NCBI GenBank assembly: GCA_911728455.2
Contig: OU452223.1
Location: forward strand, 17,417,802-17,481,801
DNA length: 64,000 nt
Direction of reading: 5' to 3'
From: Marthasterias glacialis
Lineage: Eukaryota > Echinodermata > Asteroidea > Forcipulatida > Asteriidae
A program made the position numbers and the translations under genes. The notes under the pieces are model-generated. The model was not told the origin of the DNA. It did no database searches and was given only the letters and a program-made list of their open reading frames with translations. How positions within the stretch are numbered: the first letter of the stretch is position 1; every line of letters begins with the position of its first letter. This document shows positions 27,681 through 40,500 of the stretch, piece by piece.

Positions 27681-27829
27681 TGTTTAAAAGTAAGTTGTAT
27701 TGTGCTACAAAAACGGTCTCCTGATCTCATATCAGACAAACCTGAGAAAATACACCCCACCCATGCAGCACCCCCTCCCCAAGCCCTAGCCACCACTTCA
27801 TAATCCTCAGGACATGCTTCTGTTGGTCT

Positions 27830-30800
27830 TCAAACTTTGTATTTATCTTCTTTGGAGTTCTTGAGATCTTTAGAGTTGTAGGCTCTAATGTAGAAATTAC
27901 TGAAGAGCATAACCAGAGAAATGCAATACAAGAAAACTGCGTAGTTAAAACCTTGCGGGAAATCACAATCTATGGTCAAGTTGTACCCTGTGTGAACGAT
28001 GATAGCGATGAACTGAATCTGTGCAAAACATCAAAAGAGGAAGAAAGAAGGAAAATTTTAAAAACATTCTTTTCAATCCCCTGTTCATAACCACAGTGGT
28101 GTAACCATACATTTCCACTTGGGGGGGGGGGCAGGGAAAAATACTTAACTGGGTGGTTGGGGTGGGGTTGGGGTGGAGGCAATGTATCGAACCATTCATT
28201 TGTGCATTTTTTCGAGCCCATGTTTTTCTCCTGCCCCCTGTCGCCCCCTGTCACCCCCTCCCTAGCTATATAAAAAAAGGACATAAAACAAACCTAGCTA
28301 AGACAAAACAAAATACAAATGGAGTCACTTAACTGAAATGTTATTGAAACTCAAGTTCACATAAAAATTGTAAAATGGAAAAGGATGGCTATTTGTTCCC
28401 CCACCACCCAACCACCACCCATGGCAACTTAGTTAGCATGGGATAATAATGAGCACCAGTCTACCTGTATATGTTTGTTCCTTACCAGGGTTGTCCCCAC
28501 TGAATAACCAGACACCTTTAAAGTTTAAATACAGTCACAAAATGTATACACCAGGCCACCTTTTTTAGTTTTACAAAAACAAAATGTGACATTGTGCATT
28601 GCAAGGAATTTCCTGGCAGGCAAAAACACTACACTGGTCACACTGTAAAATTTCCTATAATTATGACCAGTGGTGTAGTATCTCCCCTGATAAAAAATGC
28701 TCTGGAATGTACAAGGTCACTCTTTTTGTAAACAAAGGTTGCATGGCACAGCATCGAAAGATCAACCCTCCAGCTCCACAGTCTAATAGATCATAGAGAA
28801 TAGACAGACTAACTTTTTGGGGCTGAACCCTATTTTGGTCTAACTTTAGAACCAGTCAGACACACGGAGTTGAACTCAATCAGGTTGAACCATGAGTCAA
28901 ACCGACTTTAGTACTGTGTCTGAACGACCTTATAACGGTCTATACAACCACAGAACCTCCCCCAGTTTATGTAAGGATGAAAGCCCAGGATCAACATATA
29001 CTTTGGTCTGATCATGGGTCTGATTAAAATGACAACTTGTTGGTTAAGTAACACCTCTGATCTTAATCTTACCAATTGTAGGACAGTGATGTAACGTTTC
29101 CACCACAAGTATTTCTGCATGCCGGGGCCCATAGCTGATAACCCATAGTAGCTGTACATGATGATGTGTACAAAGGAGTTGATCATGGCAAGGAAAAATG
29201 CTGCAGAAATAAATCAAGATTTATTTTTTCAAATTGTCAGAATTAACTTTACCCTTGCAAACAAGGAAATCTATAGAGAACAATTTAATACAATAAATAA
29301 TAACACAAATAATAGTAGAGAACAAATTGAACAATTTACATTTTTAAAAAAATACACAGTGTTTGTTAAAATAATGTGAATGCATACCAAAAAATACACA
29401 TACTGCATAACAAGTATTTTTATTACTTGACCTCGATCAGAAAAAAAAAATTCAAAAAAATACACAGTGTTTGTTAAAATAATGTGAATGCATACCAAAA
29501 AATACACATACTGCATAACAAGTATTTTTATTACTTGACCTCAATCAGAGTTTGTGTGATTTCTTTTTTAAATGCCATCAATTTTTTTTCTTAATAAACA
29601 AGAAAAAGTAACTCAAAGTTTTTGTATATCACGTAAAAAATGAACAAAAGACATTGACAATAGGGCTGGATATCTCAGTTGGTAAGAGTCTAGTAAATTT
29701 GTCTTTGTTTGACACAAAATTCAATAAAGTTTTTTGTTGCAGATATCAAACAAATACAAACTCAGTGCAACAAACCAATTCCATGTCAAAAACAAAGAAA
29801 AAAAAAGAAGAATAGAAGTAGATTACTTACATTGTCCACCGGCTACTAGCTTAACTCCCAGCCACCAGTTGACCATCATGCTACTGTGATGATACACATG
29901 AAGGAATGTCACCTGGCCGTTCTTCTTGCGCAGAATGAAAAATGCTGTGTCCAACGTCTCAATCACTTTGGAGAAGAAGTACCACCAGCAAACATCGGCC
30001 ATCTGCAAGGGATATAAAAAAAATCATCCAAAACAAAAACAAAAAATGACTAAATCAATTAATCAAGTTTCATATTTTTGTAACAAAATATCAGGCTGGT
30101 TCATAGGCGTATGGGGACTCTTTGGTAGAGGGGGGAAAGAAGGGTTGATTTGCCCAAAATTCTGAAATTTCTGAAAATGTTTTCTTGTTTTGCTCCAATT
30201 CCCCCCCCCCCACTTTTGCCCAAATTCTGGGGGAGGGGGGCCTGCTCGTACCCCTGTGGGCTGGTTACTGTTGTAATTGCTTCTAGCTCCCCTTTGTCTC
30301 CTTCCTGAATACTTGGTTCATCTTATGCTTCTTCCGACTGCATTCTGCTCCTTCTTTTCACTCGGCACCCGACTGCTTCTGTTACACTTGTGTATCAGGC
30401 ATGCAACATAATAATAATAAAAAGTTCTTATACAGTGCACATATCCCAGAGAAAAACTAGATCAAGGCGCTGGACAGAGAAGAATTAACAATGAACAAAT
30501 GAATGAGCTCTAAAAAGTTCAGTCTTCAACCGCAGTTTGTCAAGCAGAGGAAAGTTCCCGGCACGGCATAACTTTTCAGTAAGGTTCTGCTAGGGTGGAA
30601 ACGGAGGCCATTAACACTTACTGTTTGAATTTGGGTAACAAATAAGTACTTGTTTGCCCTCATATCAGATTGGATGCACAATAGCAGTCTGTATGCCAAC
30701 AGCCTAGTAAACTACTGTTTTAGTTTCTTTTAACTTGCTTAAAAAAGCTTCCAAGACCTGCACAGTCCATTGTCTCCATTTCTGGGAAATTTTAATTTGT

Positions 30801-33279
30801 ATTTCTTCAGTCATACAAGGATTTAGTCTCCACAAATCAACCTCAGATAATGTAGAGCGTACAAAGTTTGAAAAAAAAAGTTATTTAATTATAAATTTTG
30901 ATAAATTTTCAGTTAATTCATGCAAGTCGATTTTAATTCTCACCCTTTTTCCCAACACACTGTTTGAATAATCAACGGGTTGGCATTTGTAGCTGTAGTT
31001 GGCTTTCCATGAAATAACTCGAAACTAAAGATAAAATAAAATACACAAAAGTGAAACAAAAAAGTTACTCTCTAATCAAACTCGTTCTTCATTTACAAAT
31101 TATGTGTGGAGGGTTAATGTTTATAAGAAATTTGCAGTTTTTTTTTTAATAAACAGATCCAAGTTCTTACAATAAATTCAAAAGTTGTTTCTTGTTTGAT
31201 AGGGTTTCGTTTGTTTCGTTGTGCCTGTTTTGTTTTTATTATAGTGACAGCCACAATGAATTAGCCATGAAAAAGAAACAATTTCTGTAGGCAGGAATAA
31301 ATTATCGAAAATCATTGTGAATTGAAATATACTGGTACATGAACTTGTAATTAACTCGCTGGAACTCCCCCCCCCCCCCTCCCGAGTCGTGAAACATCAT
31401 TTAAACCGTCTCATTAATTTAATTACCTCATAAAACATGTAGACAGATAATGCAACCAGGCTGAAGTTGTAGATCACCAGCAAATAGTTCATTTGCAATG
31501 GCTTCCTGTTAGCCATGAGTCTAGGTCCCAACCACACCATCAACAAATACCCCAAAATAATACAGCTAATCGGGACGGGAGACTTCATCAGTAGCCAGTC
31601 TGTTACTCTTGGATCTTCAGAAAATAATTTAAAAAATATTGTTTCTTATAAGGTAAATATTTCTGAATATAGTAAAACAAAATTTCAGTTTGATCCTGAT
31701 GCTTTTCTGGGAACTCTAACAAATGACAATCTGTCTATGTATGTGATACCCTGGGAAAAGCAACAACATATACATTGTTTTTTAAAATTACACAAATAAA
31801 TATATACAAATAAATAAAAAGTTTTCAAACTTTAAAATTGAATACCTTAGTTCATTTTCATTATATCATTCCAGATAGATATTTCTAGTTTTCTGGGAAA
31901 ATGCAGAACATTGAGCTAGTGAGGGCACATTAAAAATCTGTCTGTGGTCATCTTAATATTTTTCATAATTAAGGTTTTTTAAAGTATAATAATCTCCACC
32001 ACACATATTTATACACACAGTTTTGCCTGCCAGCTAATAACTCTACTGCAACACTACTGACACCTTATACAAGGTCATCCATTGTAGTACACTGTGCCCA
32101 TAAACATTAACATGTTTGGGTAGCTCCCACATGTTGCTGTACACTGCCTGGTTTGTAGTGTCCCAAAGCATTAGCTATGAGTAAACTGTTTATTGTGGTT
32201 TTATTCAAATGAACTTAGAAAAAACACTGTTATTGTCTCTCTATTTGCCAAGCCATTTAGTATACCTGGGAAGCACATCATAAATTCAGCTAAACCTCAA
32301 CAATGTTCTACACCTCCCATCTAATTCTAACCATAAAAGACCCCCCAGTCTCTGTCCTTGCTCTGTGGTCTGACGAATCACTGAGAGAAAAAAGTACCAT
32401 TCATGGATAAACTTAATAGCCGTCCCTTGTGTTATCACACTTGAATGTTAAAAATGTTGCAAATGTTCATTTATGTTCTGAACTTGTTCCAAATGAAAAA
32501 GATACCAGGCACCAGTCTAAAAGTCATTGTTAGAGAGCAGCGGCATAGCCAGGATTTTTTCAATGGGGGGGGGGGGGGGCATTGCTTCTCAGTTGGGGGC
32601 CCAGGGTCCATGTTTTTCAATGAATTACATGTATCTGAATTTTTTTCATGGGGGCACCTAGAGGGGGGGCACAGAGATTTTAGGGGGGGGGCACGTCCCC
32701 CCAGACCCCCTTCCCATGGCTACGCCGCTGTTAGAGAGGTGCTCCAAGGTCAAATTCAGTTTTGTGATGCCTTTATGTTCCAATACTTTTCTAGATTTGG
32801 TTTTTTCACTTTTTTTATATACTATTTTAGAGCAAGATTTGAAACATAACATCAATGGATATCAACAACTGGGTCTGTACATTCCATAGAGGAATTTCTG
32901 TATCTGTCGAAAGGTAAAATTCCGTGCTGTTTTGATTGAATGTCGAGTATCAGGAATGAACAAACAAAAATTCCTGTACAAAAATGTACAGACCCTTATA
33001 TTTGAAATGTGACTTCACTGGACATTTTTGGGATTTTGACAAAATTCACACCGGAAGGATATAAAAGAAAATGGTATTTTACACTGTTTTAACCTGAGGT
33101 TTGAGACTTGTAATTTTCCCCCCACTTCCATAAGGACCCTGTCTATTGGAAAATGAGTACATCACAAAACTGGGTTTGACCTTGAGGCCCTTCTTTAAAT
33201 GATTTGCCTTACCACCCTGTTCTTGTATCTGGTCACTGATGTTCATCACCTTCGTTCCTAACCCTGACACAAACTCCAT
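27830..33279 (-). CDS. elovl4: Very-long-chain fatty acid elongase, ELOVL4-like (copy A)
   Basis: The exons are 33279-33213, 31614-31427, 31024-30944, 30002-29831, 29200-29073 and 28018-27830. They total 825 nt (274 residues), and all phases match. ELOVL enzymes are multi-pass ER membrane proteins that condense acyl-CoA with malonyl-CoA, the first step of chain elongation. Family motifs are intact: KVIETLDT at about 124-131, histidine box HVYHH at 147-151 preceded by [18 protein letters not shown], and LQLIQF. Hydrophobic segments include [15 protein letters not shown] and [19 protein letters not shown] Gln five residues before the box is typical of PUFA-type elongases, and the C-terminal region looks most like ELOVL4. 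The length is normal for the family. The tail is Lys-rich (KEDKYKV). A 5'UTR exon probably ends at 34091 (GTAAGT donor) and joins an acceptor at about 33322. Confidence 0.93.
28095..28260. mobile_element. G-rich MITE-like element
   Basis: ACAGTGGTGTAACCATACAT, a run of about 11 G, TGGGGTGGGGTTGG, then CCCCCTGTCGCCCCCTGTC. Same style as 32530-32740 and 57850-58030. Confidence 0.45.
28263..28435. repeat. Direct repeat 2 (pair of 27494-27680)
   Basis: Same order of blocks as copy 1, ending in CACCACCCAACCACCACCC. The two copies bracket the terminal exon of elongase copy A. Confidence 0.8.
29344..29548. repeat. Recent tandem duplication, two units of about 110 bp
   Basis: AAAAATACACAGTGTTTGTT through GTATTTTTATTACTTGACCT occurs twice in a row. 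By eye the shared about 90 bp are nearly identical, which indicates a young event in an elongase A intron. Confidence 0.9.
32530..32740. mobile_element. MITE with GCGGCRTAGCCAGG ends and polyG interior
   Basis: AGCGGCATAGCCAGGATTTT at the left pairs with CCATGGCTACGCCGCT at the right. Inside are runs of 7-15 G and CCCCCCAGACCCCC. Related sequence is at 34540-34690. Confidence 0.8.
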
Positions 33280-33559
33280 GATGATTCAGGTTGTGACAAG
33301 TATAAAGGTTGATGTTGCCAGTCTAGAACAATCCAATAATTATCTGAAAACTATAAAAATATTAAACTATAAAATATTTATTTTATAACTAACAGTTGAA
33401 CAGAAGACAGTTGCTACATGTTCTTGTTAGTCAGGAAAGGAGTTTATGTCAAAAGAAAGAAATAAACAAACATCAACCATGATTCCTTCCTACATGGTTC
33501 AGGCTAGACAATGTCGTGTTCAAACATGGAGCAATAAACTATTCAAACAATGGTGCTGA

Positions 33560-33715
33560 CAACTTACTTTTCTCCCATTCAAACCGATGTAACCAAACCA
33601 AAGCTGGAAGGAAAATAGTCATGTCCCTTTTTAGCTTATATTAGAAAAACAGTAGTCATGATTAATATGGTTGACAGTGGACACGATAAAGATGGTGGCA
33701 ACAAGATCAGAAGGT
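33560..33715. mobile_element. MITE, copy related to 42883-43040
   Basis: AATGTAACCAAACCAA-type core (here GATGTAACCAAACCAAAGC), TGGAAGGAAAATAGTC and AAGATGGTGGCAACA match the better-preserved copy at 42883-43040. The terminal parts are eroded. Confidence 0.6.
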
Positions 33716-34539
33716 TAGTTGACACTACACACCGACAAGACAGGTGTAACAACCCACCCCACATGACAAAGCCCACATCCGGTGGTGTCCTTGAGCTTGG
33801 AAAGTTCCAGGAGCTTTAATACTTACCCTCGATCGAGAATTCTACCTCCATGTCTTCACAGATTGTGACCATTACTGTGAACAACTGTTCTCTTATTATT
33901 CATCAAGACACTATTCTGTTTCAACCCCCATCGTTGTTTCATCATTGTCTTTCATTATGTCACTGGGTACTCACTGTTGTTCCTCAACCACGTGGTTCAG
34001 TATTTAAGTAAAACGGGAATTTAGTTTCTACAGAGAAAACAATATTGTTTAATATGGTCGTTAAAGTGAACAGTCAAACTTTTTACTTACCGTTGTCAGT
34101 CGAGAAAATTCTTGGCCAAGCTGTCTCCTTGTGCTTGATTTAGTGTCTCATCGTGGTTCTAAACCCAATGCATATTACACATATAAATGCATGGAGTTTA
34201 CGAGTAGAGATACATGTAGTTAGTAGCTAATTTCACGCATGAATGGGGTGAGTGATCAAAGAGCATTCCAATAAACCTTTGCCTCAGGAAATCCTCCCAG
34301 GGACGTCAAGCCGGGGGGGGGGGTGGAGATGAATGTGCCGAAATGCCCAGATCCACGTGGCTGCAAAATACAGGATAAACAACCTGGCACACCATGGAAG
34401 TAGCCTGCCTCCAGGGATAAATTACACCAGCAACGGGTGAGCGACCGATGACCAAGGTATGCTCTGCCCACACACTGTCGTTACGGTCCAGTGGCACTTA
34501 CAGTGGGGGTTGGGCTGAGTTGAAGGTTTCGTTGCACTT

Positions 34540-34690
34540 TGCAGTGACGTAGCCAGCATATTTTTTGAAGGGTCAAGGGGGGGGGGGCATAGTTATTTGT
34601 AATTTCAGTTAAATTTGCCCGATTATTGCAAAAAAACATGGGGGGAAGCTGTCCCCTTTGCCCCACCCTTAGCCAAGCCACTGTTTTGTT
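34540..34690. mobile_element. G-rich MITE-like element
   Basis: GCAGTGACGTAGCCAGCATA at the left and CCTTAGCCAAGCCACTG at the right enclose GGGGGGGGGG and CCCCTTTGCCCCACCC. It belongs to the 32530 type. Confidence 0.6.
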
Positions 34691-35059
34691 GGCGATTCCT
34701 TCCATCCATAAAACTTGATAATTCTAAGGCCCATGAGAGGAATTTATTCCGTCGGTTTTTGAAAAGTGGTTCCATTGGCTCTGCATCTTCTGTAATTTGT
34801 CGGCAACAAATTTTCTGATGATTAATCACTTCGAAAAGATAAGGGGAACTGCTTTCAAAATGCGGGATTTTCCTTTGTCGGGGAAACTCTCTAACTTTAG
34901 GGGATTACCTTTCTGTTTTTTAATAAGCCCTGCGAAGCAGCATGACTATCTTCTTTCTCACTTATGTCTGTAAACAGCCTGATCATAGAGCAAGGACAAA
35001 TGAAAAACGTCACAACTCCAACAAAGGCTTGACACCTGCCCTAGTCGCGTTACCAGTGG

Positions 35060-35520
35060 TCATTTTATGAAAAATGGCAAATGCTGTTTAAAATGGTTTT
35101 TTTTATGTATCTAGAACTGTTCATGAAATTTGGCCAATGGTCACCTAGTGGTCATATTTCCAAAATGCTTCACCTCCCACATTCTTTACACGATTGCAGC
35201 CTAACTTGGTTCCTTAATTGTTCCAGCAAAGATTTTGGCCAGTGGTCACCTATTGGTCAGTAGTGGACATTTTATGAAAAAAACCTTGCTTTTACTTTTT
35301 AAACGTACTTCAATTATCTAGAGATTATTTTATCACATTTGGCTAATGGTCAGCAGTTGTCATTTAATGAATATTTACAGAATGCTTCTTCTTTCAGCCA
35401 ATTAAAACCTAACCTGGTTCACTGCTTCATTGGCTAGAGCCCATTGGAGGTGTACACAGTTTTTGGCCGGTGGTCACCTGGCGGTCAGCAATGGCCATTT
35501 TGAGAAGAAAAAAAATGTCG
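35060..35520. repeat. Diverged tandem repeat, about four units of 105-125 bp
   Basis: The core TTTGGCCAATGGTCACCTAG, with TGGTCA and CATTTTATGAAAAA, recurs at about 35127, 35235, 35337 and 35461, with CTTC- and ATCTAGA-containing spacers between. It is too diverged to be young. Confidence 0.7.
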
Positions 35521-36834
35521 TTTTCAACATTTTCAATTTATTTCATAGGGCTGGTGCTTTGTAAGGCACATTAGTTCTAGTGTTTTTTTTTTAAATCACG
35601 CAAACAAACTGTTTATTTATCAAAACTCTTTATTTAATAGTTTATCATAGCATAAATCTTTTGTAACTTTTGGTAAATTAATCAGTACACTACTTTTGAA
35701 TCTTTTAATTTTTTAACAATTTTTGAAATACTATATTATAAAGTACGACAATGTTATAATGATAAATGATAGGAGGCTATTTCTAGTGGGTTTTACCGAA
35801 ATAGAAGCCCGATAACTCATAAACTTTTTGAAATATTCAAACATTTCAGAAAATCCCATTTACGTCCATTTTTGTTATTTACTCAAGGATAACTGTAAAA
35901 GAAAAGCAGAGTTTATAAGTTTCAGAGGTTTTTTAAAGGTCTCAGACTTATAAGTTTTTTCATGAGAAATGCATTTGAACGATGAAATGGGTAGAAAAAA
36001 ATTTAAATTAAACACAAACGTATGTATGCCAACTTTGGAGCCAGAAGTTGTGATAACTTTGGGCATGTAGCAGATGCGCGCACATGTGATGCAATGACTC
36101 ACCAACAGGATAGTTAGGCCAAGACACCCTTTTTCCTTAGCACACAAAAACACTGCTCAAAATTACACACATACAATAAAATAAATGTCTCCATTAACAA
36201 CGCCAAATTCTTATCATTGTTGCCACTGATGTGATTAATATTAAAACATACTTTACAGCCAAAATGTTTCACAGCTCTTTGCAGAAACAATCAATTAACA
36301 AAAAGGTTTTAGAATTTGAAGGCACTTTCTCAAAAACCCAAGACACTTGAATACAAGACTTGGCAATACTCTGGAATGTACGAAAGTTTAATTTAAGTAA
36401 TTAGTTGAACTTTAAACGCATATATCTATAATTTTTAAAAATCTATACAGACTTGATTGCAAGTTACAAATTACCTCAAACAAACAATTATTGGAATGTT
36501 TATTTTGGAAGACCAGTATCATATAAAAGAACAAGAAAGAATTTACACAAAATGTTCAGATTGCATTCATCATAATTCAAAAATTTATAAAAGACAATTT
36601 ACAAGTGCCTGAGCGGCAGGATGCTTATAAAAGTTGGTGTGGGGGGGGGGGGTCATGGTAAATCACTTCCATGTGCCCCAAAAAGCTTGTGGGAAGCAAA
36701 ATATCTTACTTTTTCAAAGGTAGGCGCAATGCCCCCAACCCCTCCTCCATCGGGCCAGTTCTGCCGCCCATTATATGACTGCAATACAATTGAATCTTGT
36801 ACAAGTATAACAATAACTTAAACTTGGGTGGTTG

Positions 36835-37125
36835 GGTTGGCGTAGTAGTATCATTCCTCGCCTTCCACCCCTAGGACCCTGGTTTGAATCCCGCCGAGAG
36901 GCACTATGTGGATTGGGTTTTTCAGTCCCTACCTGATTGCATGGGTTTTCCCTGGAATGATTCTCTGGGGTTTTCCTCCCAAATCTAACATTGAAACTTT
37001 CTTCTTTGTCGTCTCGACGTGGAGTTCATGGCTAGTATAGTGATCAAATTTGCTTTCCTGAGAACCCTTCGCTTCACAATTAGAATTAGCAAATGAAATG
37101 AAATGAAATGAAATTAAAATTAAAT
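36835..37125 (+). mobile_element. tRNA-derived SINE with AAATG tail
   Basis: GGTTGGCGTAGTAGTATC (A-box-like) and TGGTTTGAATCCCGCC (B-box) are followed by a body and a GAAATGAAATGAAATG tail. It sits about 440 bp downstream of the 3' end of elongase copy B. Confidence 0.75.
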
Positions 37126-37224
37126 GAAAACTCTACATTATGTAAAGTTTGAACCCGTTTCAGCAACAAAGTATAAATCGTCTTGTGCCTGGCAAAAGGA
37201 CGTAAGGAAAAGTTCCCGGTAAAA

Positions 37225-37515
37225 GGACGTAAGCAATTTATGTTAAAATTTGTGCTTCAAGAATTATGAGCGGGAAAGTTTGGTAAATTTGATGCCATGC
37301 AAAAGTCATTCTAGAAAGGTTAAATTCTGCATGGGGAATGGGGAAACATGTCTTCAGGGTAATTCTAGCAAAAAAACTAACAAAAATGACATATTTTTCA
37401 TGTCGAAGCCATTTTGTTGCTTACGCCCTTTTGTTACTGGGACAAACTACTTTATGTTCGCGCCTTACGCCCTTTTGCTGGGCACACGACGAAATCACAA
37501 TTACTCCTTTTTTCC
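37225..37515. repeat. Dispersed repeat, copy 1 (with 62920-63145)
   Basis: GGTTAAATTCTGCATGGG, AAACATGTCTT, GGTAATTCTAGCA, TTTATGT and GGGCACACGACGAA occur in order in both places. No coding similarity was recognised. Confidence 0.7.
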
Positions 37516-37564
37516 TATTGAGTGATAAAGTCCTCCTATCTGTACCATCTCGTCAGGGTTCGCC

Positions 37565-40500
37565 TCACACCTTGAGTTTTCCCTCTTTCTTGGAGGAGTA
37601 AGATTTGGCGTAAAAATTACTGAACAGTACCACCAGAGATATTGCGTAGAAAAACACTGCATAATTAAAACCCTGTGGGAAGTCACAATTGATGGTTAAG
37701 TTGTACCCTGTGTGAAAGATGACGGCAAAGAACTGCGCCTGAATTGACATTAAAGAAAAAGGAAAACAAGAGAGGAGAGTTAGTGGGTTTTTTAATGGAA
37801 AGTTTTGACTTTAAATGCAACTTATCTTCATTTAACCAAAATTGCATGGGTCTGTCGGGGGAAAAGCTAAGTTATAAAAGCTTTCATCAATTTGTACATC
37901 CTTTGAATGGGTTGGAATTTCCACAACACCAGTTTGGCAGTGGCATACAAACAAGTGGGTGGGGGTGGGGTGGGGTGGGGTGGGGGAGGGGGTGGGGGAG
38001 GGGGTGGGGGAGGGGGAGGGGGAGGGGGAGGGCAGGGGGAGCTTGAGTTGCTCGCCTACCTGGAAATGGTAGCTGTGTAATGACCCAATTGTGTAATTTC
38101 GGAACTACTGGAACAAAGGTCGCCCAGACATTCCACTGCTGAGTGTGCATAGAACGCACATACGCCCCGATTCCAGACCTTTGTCCTTTTGTTCCAAGGA
38201 GAGGATTATGAGACATCGAAAGACTACCACCATGGTTTATTTATTGTAAGTCGGCTCAATGGAGGTAAGTCAGAGTGAGCCGGGAATCGAGCCATGGTTC
38301 CATGTTTAGTATCACTCCTATGCCATAGGTAACGGCCAATGTTTTGGAAACCACGGTGCGTGAATTTGACATTTTATTGGTCGAGAAAACAAAACGGACG
38401 ATCTAATAAAGAGAATCTTTGTTCTCTTGGCAATGTCAAGTCAGGGTTTCTTTGTGCCAGCGGTACCCGCAAAGAAAAATGTTTCTGGCAATTCCGCAAT
38501 TAGAATCTTACCAGGGAAAAAAAACAACAAAAAAAACAGAATCCTAGGGCAACTATTTAAAAAAGGTGAGTCTTGAAGAAACAAATTGACAACAAGAGAC
38601 TTAATCTTACCAACTGCAGCTGAGTCATGTAACGTTTCCACCACAAGTATTTCTGCATGCCGGGGCCCATAGCCGATAACCCATAGTAGCTGTACATGAT
38701 GATGTGTACAAAGGAGTTGATCATGGCAAGGAAAAATGCTGCAAAAAAAAGAGGAAATGGGAGATAAGTATTTCCATGAGAAGAGGGAATCTTTTAAAAG
38801 GCCAGGAGGTTCCATGGCACTAGGAGTAGATAAAGGAATCCTGGAGTCTCAATCAAAACAGGGATGAGAGTCATTACCGACAACAGCAGATACTGACAAT
38901 AGAATCCACATTTGAGGAGGTACGTTTAAATGATGGCATTTCCACCTTTTGGTAACTTTTGGAGTTAAAGATATTTTAAAGAGCTTCTTGGAACAGTATC
39001 CTCAGTGCTAGACAAGTAGATCAAAGAGAATACCACCCGAGTAATATGCCTACGGATTTTTTCACAGGACTCTGGAAAGTGTACAGCGCTTAAAATAATA
39101 CACATCAGTGTATGGGCAGAAACACAAATAATAGATCAATGATCATGATTTGTTTTCCTGCATCTGAAGAAATTAAAAGCTACTTGTTTCATTGGGCAGA
39201 TGATATAAAAAGATCTGAATTCAGTTTGAAAGTCTGAAATTTCTCTTCCCTGATCAAAAGAAAAGGGAAAAAGTTGTGTGGGGTTTGCATGTGACTTTCA
39301 GGGAAACAGTTGGTAATTATATAAATTTTGATCAAAAGGTGTGTATTGTGTATCCTGTGAACAGGTTGGTTCCACAACACCCGCATGGTAGCGTTCCCAC
39401 GTTTTCTTGTGATACCCTTAAGTTAAATAGACTACAAAACCTCGGCCTGGAATTACACGAAGGCCACACGGTCTCTGTCCCCCTGCTCTTTGCCTTGTTT
39501 GGTGCCCCTTTGTCATTGTTTTTTTCCAATGGAAGTATCTTTTGCAAATAAAATGAAAATGGCCTTGCCCTCTCAATGATGAAATTCCACTCCTGCCTAC
39601 ACACTCTGAGGTTTGTTCAAGTGTTCCATAAAAAGCCAAACTACTCCATAAATATGGAACTAGGGCTGGTGTTGGGGTGTTCTGCAGTATATTTACAGTT
39701 TTCAAGCCAATCTGCGGTTCTCTTTTGAAAAGGAAAGAGGATGTCCAACAACTAGCCTATCAACAACCCACTGAATTTGGGCTTCTTGTGACTGAAATTC
39801 CTCTCCTTTTGAATTTGCAAACTGAACCCCACCCAAATGTCAACTCTCCTTTTCGTGTGATTGGATTTATTTAGATGGGGTTAATAAATTGAGAAGCATC
39901 TTTAGGAAAAAAAAAATGTCTTACACTGTCCGCCGGCCACAAACTTAACTCCTAGCCACCAGTTGACCATCATGCTACTGTGATGATACACATGAAGGAA
40001 TGTCACCTGGCTGTTCTTCTTGCGGAGAATGAAAAATGCTGTGTCCAACGTCTCAATCACTTTGGAGAAGAAGTACCACCAGCAAACATCAGCCATCTGG
40101 AGGGGGGGGGGTGGTAGGGGGTGTAAAAATGGTTTATTCATTAAGTTAATGTTACAGGCTCATCGGGAAAAAATAGCCGTCGAGTATCTCTTGCAGTGAG
40201 GAAGGCAACTTGTTCCACGTTGTCATGTTTACATGAACATGTATATGATCTTTCGTGCCACGAAAACGGCCGTCGGGTAATGGCGCCGAGTCTGCGTCTT
40301 TAAACAATTCTGTCTCTAATGCACTGTGCATGCTCTATGCATTGTGGTTTAATGCTCTAACTTGATGAGCAGTAAATATTGCTAAAAACACTATTTCGAT
40401 ACGCAAATATTTACTTGCAACCAATCCCAAGAAGTTTGGTTCTCATACAATTTCAGCAGGTAAACTCCTACTTTTTAGCAAACAAATTCTGTGTAGCCGT

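Larger units (their letters stand above)
34092..37564. other. Region between the two elongase genes
   Basis: No coding exon was recognised. It must contain the promoter of copy A and the 3' end of copy B. It also holds a G-rich MITE (34540-34690), a degraded tandem repeat (35060-35520), another G-rich element (36600-36780), a SINE (36835-37125) and a dispersed repeat (37225-37515). Confidence 0.5.

Noticed and set aside
32445-32849. 134-residue Gly/His-rich protein
   Set aside because: It is a translation of a polyG MITE with clear terminal inverted repeats.
37744-38216. Gly/Trp- or Pro/Leu-rich proteins on both strands
   Set aside because: Both are translations of the GGGGTGGGG repeat.
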